Assembly: GCF_014191775.1 (NCBI RefSeq)
Contig: NZ_JACHXA010000005.1
Coordinates: 207,684-271,683, forward strand
DNA length: 64,000 bases
Direction: 5' to 3'
DNA from: Limibacillus halophilus
Lineage (GTDB): Bacteria; Pseudomonadota; Alphaproteobacteria; Kiloniellales; CECT-8803
In this document: positions 49,686 through 59,210 of the stretch, one piece after another
Numbering within the stretch: position 1 is the first letter of the stretch
How the letters are laid out: every line of letters begins with the position of its first letter
Made by a program: the position numbers and the translations under genes
Notes under the pieces: generated by a model
What the model was told of the DNA's origin: nothing
The model's input: only the letters and a program-made list of their open reading frames with translations
Databases searched by the model: none

Positions 49686-50170
49686 TTTAGTTCCTGCAAC
49701 AGCAGATTCAGCGCGGTGGCTACCGAGGCTGTCCGCACCGCCGTGCGGTTCCCGGGAAATACATTGCGGGTAACAACTGGGTCACGACCGCGGCGCTGCG
49801 CAGCAACAAAGACGAGGCCCACGGGTTTATCCGGGGTCGCGCCACCAGGTCCGGCGATGCCCGTTACAGACACGGCGAAATCGACAGGACACTTTGCCAA
49901 TACACCTCTGCACATTGCAGCGGCGACCTCGGAACTCACCGCACCCTTAGTGGCGATCAAATCCGCCGCAACGTCCAATAGTTCGGACTTGGCTTCGTTT
50001 GAATAGGTGATGAAACCGCGATCCACCACAGCGGAGGAGCCCGCGATTGAGGTCAGGGCGGCGCCGATCAAGCCACCTGTGCAGCTTTCCGCCGTGGCCA
50101 GGGTAGCCGAACGTGCTGTGCAGCGCACGATAACTTCTTCAGCCAAAGCTAGAATGTCACTGTCCAACAC
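49682..50170 (-). CDS. pncC: CinA-family nicotinamide-nucleotide amidohydrolase (PncC)
   Basis: Deamidates nicotinamide mononucleotide for NAD recycling; 162 residues, the stand-alone C-terminal CinA domain without the N-terminal molybdopterin-like part. Motifs: ATAESCTGGLIGAALTSIAG, GFITYSNEAKSELL, AVSSEVAAAMCRGVL and AVSVTGIAGPGGATPDKPVG. The gene overlaps pgpA by 22 bases, and its end overlaps the convergent COQ10-like gene by four. Function beyond this domain is by family assignment. Confidence 0.92.
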   Translation of the reverse strand: MLDSDILALAEEVIVRCTARSATLATAESCTGGLIGAALTSIAGSSAVVDRGFITYSNEAKSELLDVAADLIATKGAVSSEVAAAMCRGVLAKCPVDFAVSVTGIAGPGGATPDKPVGLVFVAAQRRGRDPVVTRNVFPGNRTAVRTASVATALNLLLQELN

Positions 50171-50664
50171 TTTGCAATTCCAAATAAATCTAAAAGAAGA
50201 ACGGTGCCAATAGCCGAATAGAAACCGGCAACCATATCGTCACTCATTATCCCTAATCCGCCAGGTAGCGAGCGCTCTAGCCAGTTGGCCGGCCAAGTTT
50301 TCAAAATATCGAAGGTTCGGAACAGTGCAAAGCCAACTAGGAACCCCACCGGTTCAAGGCACACGGGTGTCAGCGCCAGCCATTGTCCAGCCACTTCATC
50401 GATGACAACGGCGCCGGGGTCTTTCTTGCCAATTGATTCCGCATAGCGGTTGGATGCCCATATCCCGATCAGAAAGACGAGGGTCGAGGCGACAAGCAAA
50501 AGCGCGCTTCCGCCGATCCAAAGAATGACGGCAGCGAAGGGGAGGGCGGCAAGCGATCCCCAGGTCCCAGGCGCACCCGGCAAAAGCCCACTGCCGAACC
50601 ACGTAGCGAGCAAGCGAGCGGGGTCGTACCAACCCATTTTCCTGTGGCCATGAGCGGACCTCAT
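50149..50664 (-). CDS. pgpA: Phosphatidylglycerophosphatase A
   Basis: Dephosphorylates phosphatidylglycerophosphate to phosphatidylglycerol in the inner membrane; 171 residues. The family motif GSGLLPGAPGTWGSLAALPF, the acidic site DPGAVVIDEVAGQWLAL and RTFDILKTWPANWLERSL followed by GIMSDDMVAG are intact. Three to four membrane helices. Its ATG overlaps the ispDF stop by four bases (ATGA), and its end overlaps pncC by 22. Together with CdsA (9.5 kb) it serves the same phospholipid route. Confidence 0.93.
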   Translation of the reverse strand: MRSAHGHRKMGWYDPARLLATWFGSGLLPGAPGTWGSLAALPFAAVILWIGGSALLLVASTLVFLIGIWASNRYAESIGKKDPGAVVIDEVAGQWLALTPVCLEPVGFLVGFALFRTFDILKTWPANWLERSLPGGLGIMSDDMVAGFYSAIGTVLLLDLFGIAKCWTVTF

Positions 50665-51842
50665 AGACTTTCCCTCACGGGACCATGGAGCGTAGCCAGC
50701 GCTTGGGCCGCGATTCCTTCACCACGCCCAGTAAAACCTAGCTGCTCGGTGGTGGTTGCTTTGACGCTGATTCGCTGCGGCAGAACGCCAAATAGCCCCG
50801 CTAGTCTATCTCGCATTGCCTCCCGGTAAGGGCCAACCTTCGGGCGCTCACAGATTAAGGTGACATCAAGGTGCAAGAGTCTAGCATGGCGCGTGGTCAT
50901 CAGCCTAACGGCCTCCTTTACGAATAAAGAAGAGTCCGCGCCGCGCCAACGCGCCTCGCTTGGCGGGAAATGGCTGCCTATATCGCCTTCCGCGAGGGCC
51001 CCTAGGACCGCGTCCACGACAGCATGCAATCCGACGTCTGCATCGGAATGGCCGATCAAGGAAAGATCGCAAGGGATGTTTACACCGCAAAGCATAATGC
51101 CGGACCCTGGCGCGAGGCGGTGAACATCGAACCCCTGACCGCTCCGTGTCTCGAAAGCTGCACGCAACAACTTCTCTGCGCGAATAAAATCTCTGCTCTC
51201 GGTGAGCTTCATGTTGTCTTCGTCCCCAGCGACCATGGCTACGGTGATTCCGTGGGCTTCCGCGACGGCGGCATCATCGGTCAAGGTTTGACCGCGGCAG
51301 CTTTGGTGCGCATCTAAAATCTCCTGGAACTGGAATGCTTGTGGTGTTTGTGCGCGGTAGAGGCCCTCTCTATGAACTGTTTCTCGACAAAGCGCACCAT
51401 CACCACGCTTGAGAGTGTCGATAACCGGAATGGTTGGAATGGCACCGTTGAAGCTGTCCAGCGATTGCAGCAAGCAATCAATAAGGCCAGGATTTATAAA
51501 GGGGCGTGCACCATCATGTATGATGACTCGGCGGGGCTCCAGCGCGACCAAACTTTCCAACCCGAGGCGGACGGATTCCTGGCGTTCCGCTCCGCCGACT
51601 ATCGGGTCTAACAAGGCGATATTCGGCACTGAGGCGTTGTAAATACTGGAATCGTCTGGACCAATCACCACGCGTACCGCGTCAATGGCCTGATGGTTCA
51701 CAAGAGTTTCCAAACAATAGAGCAGCGATGGTCGGCCCCCGAGTGGCTGATATTGCTTGGGCACATCGCCGCCTGCTCTGGTTCCCCGGCCTGCCGCTAC
51801 GACCAGTGCGATAGTCCCGCCTTTTGGTACATTTTGTCCCAT
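50661..51842 (-). CDS. ispDF: Bifunctional IspD/IspF (MEP cytidylyltransferase and MECDP synthase)
   Basis: Fusion that carries out the third and fifth steps of the MEP isoprenoid pathway; 393 residues from ATG 51842. The IspD half (1-225) has VVAAGRGTRAGGDVPKQYQP, IIHDGARPFI and RAQTPQAFQF. The IspF half (about 233-390) has SGQGFDVHRLAP, IGHSDADVGLHAVVDAVLGA, GDIGSHFP and TTTEQLGFTGRGEGIAAQA. AGGGA lies 4 bases before this ATG; a 21-residue upstream extension is open but unlike the family start. The fusion is typical of alphaproteobacteria; dxr lies at 10.4 kb. Confidence 0.96.
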   Translation of the reverse strand: MGQNVPKGGTIALVVAAGRGTRAGGDVPKQYQPLGGRPSLLYCLETLVNHQAIDAVRVVIGPDDSSIYNASVPNIALLDPIVGGAERQESVRLGLESLVALEPRRVIIHDGARPFINPGLIDCLLQSLDSFNGAIPTIPVIDTLKRGDGALCRETVHREGLYRAQTPQAFQFQEILDAHQSCRGQTLTDDAAVAEAHGITVAMVAGDEDNMKLTESRDFIRAEKLLRAAFETRSGQGFDVHRLAPGSGIMLCGVNIPCDLSLIGHSDADVGLHAVVDAVLGALAEGDIGSHFPPSEARWRGADSSLFVKEAVRLMTTRHARLLHLDVTLICERPKVGPYREAMRDRLAGLFGVLPQRISVKATTTEQLGFTGRGEGIAAQALATLHGPVRESL

Positions 51843-51925
51843 CAATTCCCTATCTTGGATTACCAATGTGTGGTGCAGACTAAAGTTCTCTGTCACCAGC
51901 GCCAAGAGAGCATTATATAGTCCTC

Positions 51926-52738
51926 ATGCCACAGCCGATTTTGTTCAGTCTCGTTGCCCTGATATCCCTTCTTCCTGCTTTGCTTGTGGCTGGAAGTCCT
52001 GGGCGCCGTGAGTTTGAGGGCCGACAGCGCTTGCTGGTGCTTGTAGCGGCTGTGGGGAGCCTTCTCGGCTTTCTTGGACCCTTGCTGGCAACGGCTGGGT
52101 GGCCTGCCGGGTTTAGCGTTGCACTTTGGTTGTCATTGTCGGTCACGCTCACGGTATTGCTGTTGCTTAGTTTCCGATGGAGTGGGCTTTTGGACCTGTC
52201 GCCGTTGCTAATGCCTTATCTCTTTTTATTGGGCTTGCTGGCAACCGTGTGGAGCGGCACGGCGCAGGCGCACCGACTACAAGGCGCTTTTGACGGCCTA
52301 TTTCTGCTGCATGTTCTACTTTCGTTGTTGACCTACGCGGCGACCACGCTCGCCGCTGTAGCAGGTGTCGCCGTTTTGCTGCAACAGGCGGCACTCAAGT
52401 CCAAGCGACCAACGCGGCTAACCAGGCGGCTTCCGGCACTGGCTGAAGGCGAGGCCTTTCAGGTCGGATTTCTCAAGATCGCCGAAACGGTTTTGGGAGT
52501 TGGTATCGTGACTGGCATTGCCATTCGCTTGATGCACAATCAGCCTCTGATCGAACTAGACCATAAGACCCTGCTATCGCTGGCGGCTTTTGCGTTGATT
52601 GGGCTTTTACTCCTTGTTCAAACCAGAAGCGGTTTACGCGGTCAAAGGGCGGCGCGATTGGCCCTTGGTGCATATCTGCTGCTGACCCTCAGTTATCCTG
52701 GCGTGAAGTTCGTAACGGACGTTTTGCTGGCATCCTAA
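51926..52738 (+). CDS. YpjD-like cytochrome c assembly family membrane protein
   Basis: Polytopic protein of 270 residues with about eight hydrophobic segments, related to the CcsA/CcmC/HemX family and closest in layout to E. coli YpjD (CorE). His129 (LHVLLSLLTYAA) and His213 (DHKTLLSLAAF) fit the paired haem-ligand positions of the family. No WWD-type tryptophan motif is seen, so a direct part in haem ligation to cytochrome c is unproven. It diverges from ispDF across 83 bases and lies before ntrB, where dusB usually sits. The next gene starts 115 bases later. Confidence 0.8.
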   Translation: MPQPILFSLVALISLLPALLVAGSPGRREFEGRQRLLVLVAAVGSLLGFLGPLLATAGWPAGFSVALWLSLSVTLTVLLLLSFRWSGLLDLSPLLMPYLFLLGLLATVWSGTAQAHRLQGAFDGLFLLHVLLSLLTYAATTLAAVAGVAVLLQQAALKSKRPTRLTRRLPALAEGEAFQVGFLKIAETVLGVGIVTGIAIRLMHNQPLIELDHKTLLSLAAFALIGLLLLVQTRSGLRGQRAARLALGAYLLLTLSYPGVKFVTDVLLAS

Positions 52739-52788
52739 AAAGCAAAAGCTTTGTCTTGACGGGCGCTTGCGGTACAACAGCACAAAAT

Positions 52789-52806
52789 TTGGGCACAGCT
52801 GCCCAA
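52789..52806. repeat. Inverted repeat in the ntrB leader
   Basis: TTGGGCA (52789-52795) and TGCCCAA (52800-52806) form a perfect 7-bp repeat with a 4-base centre, 47 bases before the ntrB ATG. It is not followed by a T run. It could be an operator or a small RNA hairpin. It does not match the GCAC-type NtrC site. Confidence 0.5.
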
Positions 52807-52853
52807 CTGCTGAAATTAGGTGCTCTGTAAATCGTTTTCGGAGAAGTAACTTT

Positions 52854-53972
52854 ATGGCGGCCGCTATTGCCTCAGATGCCATGGATTCAGTGCCGTTGGA
52901 TATTGCCGCTGTTTTGAACGCTCTGCCGGAACCGGTGTTCGTGTTGGATGCGCAGGATCGGTTTTTGTATGTAAATCTAGCTTGCGAGCAGTTCTTCAGA
53001 TCCAGCAGCGCCACGCTAATAGATCGTCCGTTAGGCGATTTTCTACAGGAAGACTCCACAGTTTTCTCGCTGATCATGCAGGCGCGCTCGTCGCATTCTT
53101 CGGTCTCGGAGTATGGACTGACAATTGAGACGCAAAGAATAGGATCGCATTTTGTTTCTATCGACGCGTCTGCAATTGCAGAAACGCCGGGTCAGGTGGT
53201 TGTTTCGATTCAAGAGCGCTCCATTGCCCGCAAGATCGACCATCAACTAAGCCATCGCAACGCAGCGCGTTCGGTCAGCGCGATGGGTGCAATGCTGGCT
53301 CACGAGATCAAGAATCCGCTTTCCGGCATTAAGGGAGCGGCTCAACTGCTCGAGGGCGTAGTCGAGAATCCTGGAGACCGGGAACTGACAAATCTTATCT
53401 GCGAGGAAGCTGACCGCATTGTTTCGTTGGTTGGTCATATGGAAAGCTTTTCAGATGACAGACCGATCGAGCGTGGTTCAGTCAACATCCATGAGGTGCT
53501 GGAACATGTTCGACGCATCGCACAGAGTGGTTTTGGCCGTAATGTCAGGTTCTTCGAGATCTATGATCCGTCCTTGCCGCCAGTGCTCGGGAACCGTGAC
53601 CTTTTGATTCAAGCGCTCTTGAACCTCGTCAAAAACGCGGCGGAGGCGGTGCCGGATCAAGGGGGGGAGATACATATTGGAACCAGATTCTTGCAGGGTG
53701 TTCGATTGGCGGTACGTGGTGGCGGAGACCGTGTAGACCTGCCGTTGATGGTGAGTGTTAGGGACAACGGAGGCGGGATACCGGAAGATATTCAACTGCG
53801 CTTGTTTGATCCTTTTGTTACGACGAAAACAAGCGGTAAGGGCCTAGGTCTGGCCTTAGTGGCGAAAGTTGTCGATTCCCATGGTGGGGTCATTGAGTTC
53901 GACAGCGAACCGGGGCGCACGGAGTTCAGAATTATGCTTCCTCTTGCCCTCATGCGGAACAAACGGTCATGA
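52854..53972 (+). CDS. ntrB: Nitrogen regulation sensor histidine kinase NtrB
   Basis: Cytoplasmic histidine kinase/phosphatase that controls NtrC according to PII status; 372 residues from ATG 52854 (GGAGAAG upstream). PAS domain about residues 15-120 ([19 protein letters not shown]), phospho-acceptor His150 in [20 protein letters not shown], and HATPase with [20 protein letters not shown] and [20 protein letters not shown]. No membrane segment. Its stop overlaps ntrC by four bases. The usual upstream partner dusB (nifR3) is missing. Confidence 0.95.
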   Translation: MAAAIASDAMDSVPLDIAAVLNALPEPVFVLDAQDRFLYVNLACEQFFRSSSATLIDRPLGDFLQEDSTVFSLIMQARSSHSSVSEYGLTIETQRIGSHFVSIDASAIAETPGQVVVSIQERSIARKIDHQLSHRNAARSVSAMGAMLAHEIKNPLSGIKGAAQLLEGVVENPGDRELTNLICEEADRIVSLVGHMESFSDDRPIERGSVNIHEVLEHVRRIAQSGFGRNVRFFEIYDPSLPPVLGNRDLLIQALLNLVKNAAEAVPDQGGEIHIGTRFLQGVRLAVRGGGDRVDLPLMVSVRDNGGGIPEDIQLRLFDPFVTTKTSGKGLGLALVAKVVDSHGGVIEFDSEPGRTEFRIMLPLALMRNKRS

Positions 53973-55480
53973 CCGGCGCCACCATCCTTCTCGCCGACGA
54001 TGATAAGGCGATTCGCACCGTGCTTTCGCAAGCGCTGAGCCGACAGGGCTATGATGTGCGCGCCACTGGCAGCGGACTTGCGCTCTGGCAATGGGTGAGT
54101 GGTGGCGACGGAGATTTGGTTATCACCGATGTCGTGATGCCGGATGAGAATGGGTTGGATTTGGTACCCCGAATCCGTAAAGCGCGCCCGGATTTGCGGG
54201 TTATCGTAATGAGCGCACAAAACACATTACTGACAGCGGTTAAAGCCACCGAGCGGGGCGCGTTCGAGTATCTGCCCAAACCCTTCGATCTTCAGACACT
54301 TGTCGAAACGGTGCGGCGGGCGTTAGCAAGTCCCGGTGATGATGCATCTCTCGCAAAGCTTGGCGACGGCGACGAGGAACGCTTGCCATTGATCGGCCGT
54401 TCGCCGGCGATGCAAGAGATCTACCGTGTGTTGGCGCGGCTTATGGGCACCGATCTCACCGTCATGATTTTTGGTGAGTCTGGCACAGGCAAGGAACTGG
54501 TCGCCCGGGCGCTGCATGATTATGGAAAACGCAAGGAAGGCCCGTTCATTGCCCTTAACATGGCCGCGATTCCGAGGGAATTGATAGAAAGCGAGCTTTT
54601 TGGGCACGAGAAGGGCGCTTTTACGGGCGCGACTCAAAGATCAGCAGGCCGTTTTGAACAAGCAAAAGCGGGGACACTGTTTCTTGATGAGATTGGCGAT
54701 ATGCCACTGGATGCGCAGACGCGTTTGCTGCGGGTCTTGCAGGAAGGCGAATACACCACGGTCGGCGGGCGCCAGCCGATCAAAGCAGATGTTCGTATTA
54801 TCGCGGCAACACACCGTGATTTACGTCAGATGGTGCGTGCCGGTCAGTTTCGGGAGGACCTCTATTATCGCTTGAATGTCGTGCCAATCCGTATTCCGCC
54901 TCTGCGTGAACGAAGTGAGGATATTCCCGAACTGGTAAGACATTTCTTCAATCTGGCCCACAGGGAAGGATTGCCGCTCAAATCACCTGATCCTGCCGGA
55001 ATGGCTTACCTCAAGAATTATCCCTGGCCGGGCAATGTGCGTGAGCTGGAGAATCTGACGCGCCGATTGGCGGCACTCTATACTCAAGAGATCATAGACC
55101 TCGATATTATTGCTCAGGAATTAACCGAGCAGGCCGAGCAAAAAGATCCGGCGAGTATGTCGGAACTCCGCGAGGAATCTCTTTCCGATGCGACGGAACG
55201 GCACCTTAGGCAGTACTTCGAGGCGCATGAAGGTTCTTTGCCGGCTTCCGGCCTTTACGAGCGCGTTTTGCAAGAAGTTGAAAGACCGCTGATTGAGCTT
55301 TCGCTTGCTGCGACTAAAGGCAATCAGATTCGCGCGGCGCAATTGTTGGGGCTAAACCGCAATACCTTGCGGAAAAAAATACGCGATTTGGACATTCAAG
55401 TTGTCCGTAGTTTAAAGTACCCCTCCGGGGGCATTCGAACGCGGCCGGCGAGCCGTTTAACACCACGTCGGCGCAAATAG
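53969..55480 (+). CDS. ntrC: Nitrogen regulation response regulator NtrC
   Basis: Enhancer-binding activator of sigma-54 promoters for nitrogen assimilation; 503 residues. Receiver domain with phospho-acceptor Asp54, AAA+ domain with Walker A GESGTGKE (169-176), the sigma-54 contact loop GAFTGA (216-221), Walker [11 protein letters not shown] and arginine finger region [20 protein letters not shown], then a Fis-type helix-turn-helix near the end ([20 protein letters not shown]). The ATG overlaps ntrB by four bases. The window has no gene for rpoN. Confidence 0.97.
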   Translation: MTGATILLADDDKAIRTVLSQALSRQGYDVRATGSGLALWQWVSGGDGDLVITDVVMPDENGLDLVPRIRKARPDLRVIVMSAQNTLLTAVKATERGAFEYLPKPFDLQTLVETVRRALASPGDDASLAKLGDGDEERLPLIGRSPAMQEIYRVLARLMGTDLTVMIFGESGTGKELVARALHDYGKRKEGPFIALNMAAIPRELIESELFGHEKGAFTGATQRSAGRFEQAKAGTLFLDEIGDMPLDAQTRLLRVLQEGEYTTVGGRQPIKADVRIIAATHRDLRQMVRAGQFREDLYYRLNVVPIRIPPLRERSEDIPELVRHFFNLAHREGLPLKSPDPAGMAYLKNYPWPGNVRELENLTRRLAALYTQEIIDLDIIAQELTEQAEQKDPASMSELREESLSDATERHLRQYFEAHEGSLPASGLYERVLQEVERPLIELSLAATKGNQIRAAQLLGLNRNTLRKKIRDLDIQVVRSLKYPSGGIRTRPASRLTPRRRK

Positions 55481-55488
55481 AGAAAAGC

Positions 55489-57780
55489 ATGCCAGAAAGC
55501 ATCGAGGCCAAGGCAGCTGTCGTCGAAAGCAATAGAAAATTGCCCGATGAATTCCTCGGCTCACCAAAAGAGACTTTGATTTGGCGTTGGAGCCGTTGGG
55601 CTCGGCGAATAGGACTCGAGCGGAAGCTTGTTTTCCTTTTGGTTTTTGCATCGGTGGTAAGTGGCGTCTCCACTTTTCTGATTACGACCGGCAACGCTTT
55701 GGTGGAGGTCGATGACCGGACGTTAACGGCGCTTTTGATCCTGGATATGGTGTTCCTGCTAAGCCTATTGGTCCTTGTGGGCCGACGCTTGGTCTATATC
55801 TGGTTAGAGCGGCGGAAGGGGCTCGCAGGCGCAAGAATACATGCGCGGATGGTGGGACTGTTTGGCCTTGTTGCGGCGTTACCGGCCGTGGTGGTCGCGG
55901 CATTCTCGGCAATCGTGTTCGAGTATGGGCTTCGCGCTTGGTTTAGCGATCAAGTCTCTACAGCGATCCGGAACTCGCTCGAGGTTGCCGAAGCCTACAT
56001 GGACGAGCACAGTCAAACTATTGCTGGCGATGCGGTCGCGATGGCACAGGACATGGGACGAGCCGGAACTGCGCTGCTTTACAGCCCGCAACGCCTTCAA
56101 TCATTCGTGAAGCAGCAGGCTGCGATCCGTGCGTTAAGTGATGCAACGGTTATCGATAGTGGCGGGAACATATTCGCCCGTTCTGACCTTGTCTTGGGTT
56201 TGTCGATCCCACCAACCGTGCCACAGCGGTACTTGGATCGCGCACGCGCTAGCGAAGTCGTGGTCTATTCGAGCGAGTCGGAAGGACGTGTACGGGCCAT
56301 CGTTAAGCTCGAGAGCTTCGCCGATGCTTTCTTGGTTATCGGCCGATTGATCGACCCCCGGGTCATCGGCCACATGGATAGAACGAGAGGCGCCTACCAA
56401 CTCTATACCGAACTGGAAGGACAACGGTCAGGCCTTCAAGTGACATTCGCGGTTGTCTTCTTGTTGGTCGCGACACTTCTTCTGCTCTGTTCGTTTTGGG
56501 TGGGCATGGCGTTTGCCAACCGATTGAGCGAGCCGATCAGAAACCTGATCGGTGCTGCGGAGAAAGTGAGTGCTGGCGATCTCCAAGCCCGGGTGGTTGA
56601 AGGCGAAGACACAGACGAACTTGCGCATCTGTCGCGCGCTTTCAACCGCATGACGAGCCAACTGGGAAGCCAGCAGAACGCTTTGTTGCAAGCCAACGCT
56701 GAACTTGAACACCGGAAAGGATTCATAGAAGCGGTTCTTGCGGGCGTCACGGCGGGGATTATCGGCTTGGATGAAATGGGCCGTATCACGCTGGCAAACC
56801 GCTTTGCTACGGATTTTCTGGGGCAAAGCGCCGATGAACTTGAGGGCAGGCCGCTAAGTGATGTTTTGCCCGAAGCTGCAGAGCTGATTCAACTGTCGCG
56901 AAAGCGGCTACGGCGGCCGGCGGAAAGCCAGATACAGGTTATCGATACCGATGGTCATGCACGGAGCCTCTTGATCCGCGTGACGGCAGAGTTTCAAAAA
57001 GAAGGATTTCTGCTGGGCTTTGTAATCACATTTGACGATATCACGGAGTTGGTTTCCGCACAGCGAAAGGCAGCTTGGGCGGATGTCGCGCGCCGCATTG
57101 CGCACGAGATCAAAAACCCTCTTACACCGATTCAATTATCTGCAGAGCGCTTGAAGCGGCGATATCTCAAGGAAATAAAAAGCGACCCACACACTTTTGA
57201 GGTGTGCATAGACACTATCCGGCGTCATGTGTCTGACATCGGCGAAATGGTAAATGAGTTCACGTCGTTTGCCCGCATGCCGCAACCGGTGTTTAAGAAT
57301 GAGGACCTGGTTTCCGTGCTTAAAGAGGCTTTGGTTCTGCAGGAACAAAGCAACACTGGTATAATCTACGAAAAGGATTTTCCTAAAGCACCGGTAGAAC
57401 TTCACTGTGACCGCAAACAGATAGGACGTGCCTTTACAAACATTCTGCAAAATGGCGCAGAGGCAATTGAAGGCCGGGGGGAGGACGGACCTCAAGGGCG
57501 GATTCGCATCCAGGTCTCGCTGCAAGGCGACCAGATTGAGGTGCTGTTTAGCGACAACGGAAAGGGTTTGCCGCCGTTAGAAAAGCACAGACTTACAGAG
57601 CCTTACGTTACGACCCGGGAAAAAGGGACCGGCCTAGGACTGGCGATTGTCAAAAAAATAATGGAAGATCATCAAGGTCATTTGGGGCTGGAGGACATCC
57701 CGGAAGGGGGGGCAATGGTGCGGCTCGTCTTCACAAAAGAAGATCGCTCAGGTGTCACTTCTCAGGACGAAGGAAACTAA
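55489..57780 (+). CDS. ntrY: Nitrogen regulation sensor histidine kinase NtrY
   Basis: Membrane kinase partner of NtrX, 763 residues, linked in other alphaproteobacteria to nitrogen, redox and envelope signals. Membrane helices near 47-67, 81-99, 121-145 and 317-339 frame a periplasmic domain of about 170 residues. HAMP (about 340-393), PAS (about 408-520), phospho-acceptor His539 in [17 protein letters not shown] and the HATPase (NILQNGAEAIEG, FSDNGKGLP, EKGTGLGLAIVKKI) follow. Only eight bases separate it from ntrC. Confidence 0.96.
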   Translation: MPESIEAKAAVVESNRKLPDEFLGSPKETLIWRWSRWARRIGLERKLVFLLVFASVVSGVSTFLITTGNALVEVDDRTLTALLILDMVFLLSLLVLVGRRLVYIWLERRKGLAGARIHARMVGLFGLVAALPAVVVAAFSAIVFEYGLRAWFSDQVSTAIRNSLEVAEAYMDEHSQTIAGDAVAMAQDMGRAGTALLYSPQRLQSFVKQQAAIRALSDATVIDSGGNIFARSDLVLGLSIPPTVPQRYLDRARASEVVVYSSESEGRVRAIVKLESFADAFLVIGRLIDPRVIGHMDRTRGAYQLYTELEGQRSGLQVTFAVVFLLVATLLLLCSFWVGMAFANRLSEPIRNLIGAAEKVSAGDLQARVVEGEDTDELAHLSRAFNRMTSQLGSQQNALLQANAELEHRKGFIEAVLAGVTAGIIGLDEMGRITLANRFATDFLGQSADELEGRPLSDVLPEAAELIQLSRKRLRRPAESQIQVIDTDGHARSLLIRVTAEFQKEGFLLGFVITFDDITELVSAQRKAAWADVARRIAHEIKNPLTPIQLSAERLKRRYLKEIKSDPHTFEVCIDTIRRHVSDIGEMVNEFTSFARMPQPVFKNEDLVSVLKEALVLQEQSNTGIIYEKDFPKAPVELHCDRKQIGRAFTNILQNGAEAIEGRGEDGPQGRIRIQVSLQGDQIEVLFSDNGKGLPPLEKHRLTEPYVTTREKGTGLGLAIVKKIMEDHQGHLGLEDIPEGGAMVRLVFTKEDRSGVTSQDEGN

Positions 57781-57790
57781 AAAAGTAACC

Positions 57791-59182
57791 ATGGCCACAG
57801 AAATTCTGATCGTTGACGACGAATCCGACATCCGGATGCTTATTGCGGGAACCCTTGAGGACGAGGGGTATCAAACGCGGGATGCGGCAAACAGTGATGC
57901 CGCAATTGCTGCGATTCAAGCACGCCGGCCAAGCCTCGTCATCTTGGATATATGGCTCAACAATTCTCCCTTGGATGGTTTGGGAATCTTGAAATGGATA
58001 CGTCAACACGACCCAGACCTGCCTATCATCATGATCAGCGGTCATGGCACTATCGAGACTGCGGTTAAGGCCATAAAGATGGGGGCTTACGATTTCATCG
58101 AGAAGCCTTTCGATAGCGATAGGCTTTTGCTGATCTTGACGCGCACATTGGAGGCATCGCGTCTTCGCAGGGAAAACCGCGAATTAAAGATGCGCGCCGG
58201 GCCAGAGGAAAAGTTGATCGGAAAGACGATAAGTATCAACAACCTTCGTCAGACGATCAAAAAGGTGGCACCGACGGGCAGCCGAGTCTTGATCACCGGC
58301 CAAGCCGGCACCGGAAAAGAAGTTGTCGCTCGTTGTTTGCACTTACAGTCTCGCCGGGCCGATGCGTCTTTCGTTGTTGTTAATTGTGCCTCGATGCATC
58401 CCGACCGACTGGAAGAAGAGCTGTTTGGAATTGAAGGTGACGGAGAGGCTGGCCGCACTGCCAAGGCTGGCACTTTAGAACGCGCCCACGGCGGCACCTT
58501 GTTGTTGGATGAAGTCGCGGATATGCCGCTGGAAACTCAAGGCAAGATCGTTCGCGTCTTGCAGGAACAAACTTTTCAGCGTCTCGGGGGCGATCGGCGG
58601 GTCGAAGTTGATGTCCGCGTCATAGCCTCGACAAATCGCGATCTGGCAAAGCGTATCGAGGAGGGAACATTTCGCGAAGATCTCTATTATCGTTTGAATG
58701 TCGTCCCGATGAAGGTTCCGCCCTTGCGTGAGAGGCGCGAGGATATTCCTATGTTGGCCCAACACTTCATGCAACGCTCCGCAGAGGCGGCAGGTGTTGC
58801 GAAAAGGGTCTTTAGTGAAGATGCGCTTGCAGCTCTCCAGTCATACGACTGGCCGGGGAATGTGCGTCAGTTACGTAACGCTGTGGAATGGATGCTGATC
58901 ATGGGAGGAGATGGTGACGAGGCCGTGATCACGGCTGATATGTTGCCAGTGGAGATCGGTGCGATTACTCCCGTGATTCTGCGGAGTGAAGGGGCCTCGG
59001 AGTTGATGTCATTGCCGCTGCGCGACGCGCGTGAGATGTTCGAGCGGCAGTATCTCGAGGCGCAAGTAATTCGGTTCGGCGGTAACATTTCACGGACGGC
59101 GGCTTTTGTGGGGATGGAGCGGTCAGCACTCCACAGAAAACTACGAAGCCTTGGCATTTCATCTTCAGCCGATCGCCATTGA
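57791..59182 (+). CDS. ntrX: Nitrogen regulation response regulator NtrX
   Basis: Response regulator of 463 residues from ATG 57791. Receiver domain with Asp53 in LVILDIWL, AAA+ domain with Walker A GQAGTGKE (170-177), Walker B TLLLDEVADM, and a C-terminal Fis-type helix-turn-helix (ISRTAAFVGMERSALHRKLR). The sigma-54 loop GAFTGA is absent: residues 210-222 read ELFGIEGDGEAGR. NtrX proteins elsewhere also lack it, so it probably works without sigma-54. A 13-residue upstream extension into ntrY is not used. Ten bases separate it from ntrY. Confidence 0.96.
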   Translation: MATEILIVDDESDIRMLIAGTLEDEGYQTRDAANSDAAIAAIQARRPSLVILDIWLNNSPLDGLGILKWIRQHDPDLPIIMISGHGTIETAVKAIKMGAYDFIEKPFDSDRLLLILTRTLEASRLRRENRELKMRAGPEEKLIGKTISINNLRQTIKKVAPTGSRVLITGQAGTGKEVVARCLHLQSRRADASFVVVNCASMHPDRLEEELFGIEGDGEAGRTAKAGTLERAHGGTLLLDEVADMPLETQGKIVRVLQEQTFQRLGGDRRVEVDVRVIASTNRDLAKRIEEGTFREDLYYRLNVVPMKVPPLRERREDIPMLAQHFMQRSAEAAGVAKRVFSEDALAALQSYDWPGNVRQLRNAVEWMLIMGGDGDEAVITADMLPVEIGAITPVILRSEGASELMSLPLRDAREMFERQYLEAQVIRFGGNISRTAAFVGMERSALHRKLRSLGISSSADRH

Positions 59183-59210
59183 GATGTCGGTGCAACAAGG
59201 GCAATAGTCC

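Noticed and set aside
52738..52757. Terminator after the YpjD-like gene (AAAGC/GCTTT)
   Set aside because: A 5-bp AT-rich stem without a proper T tract is too weak to call.
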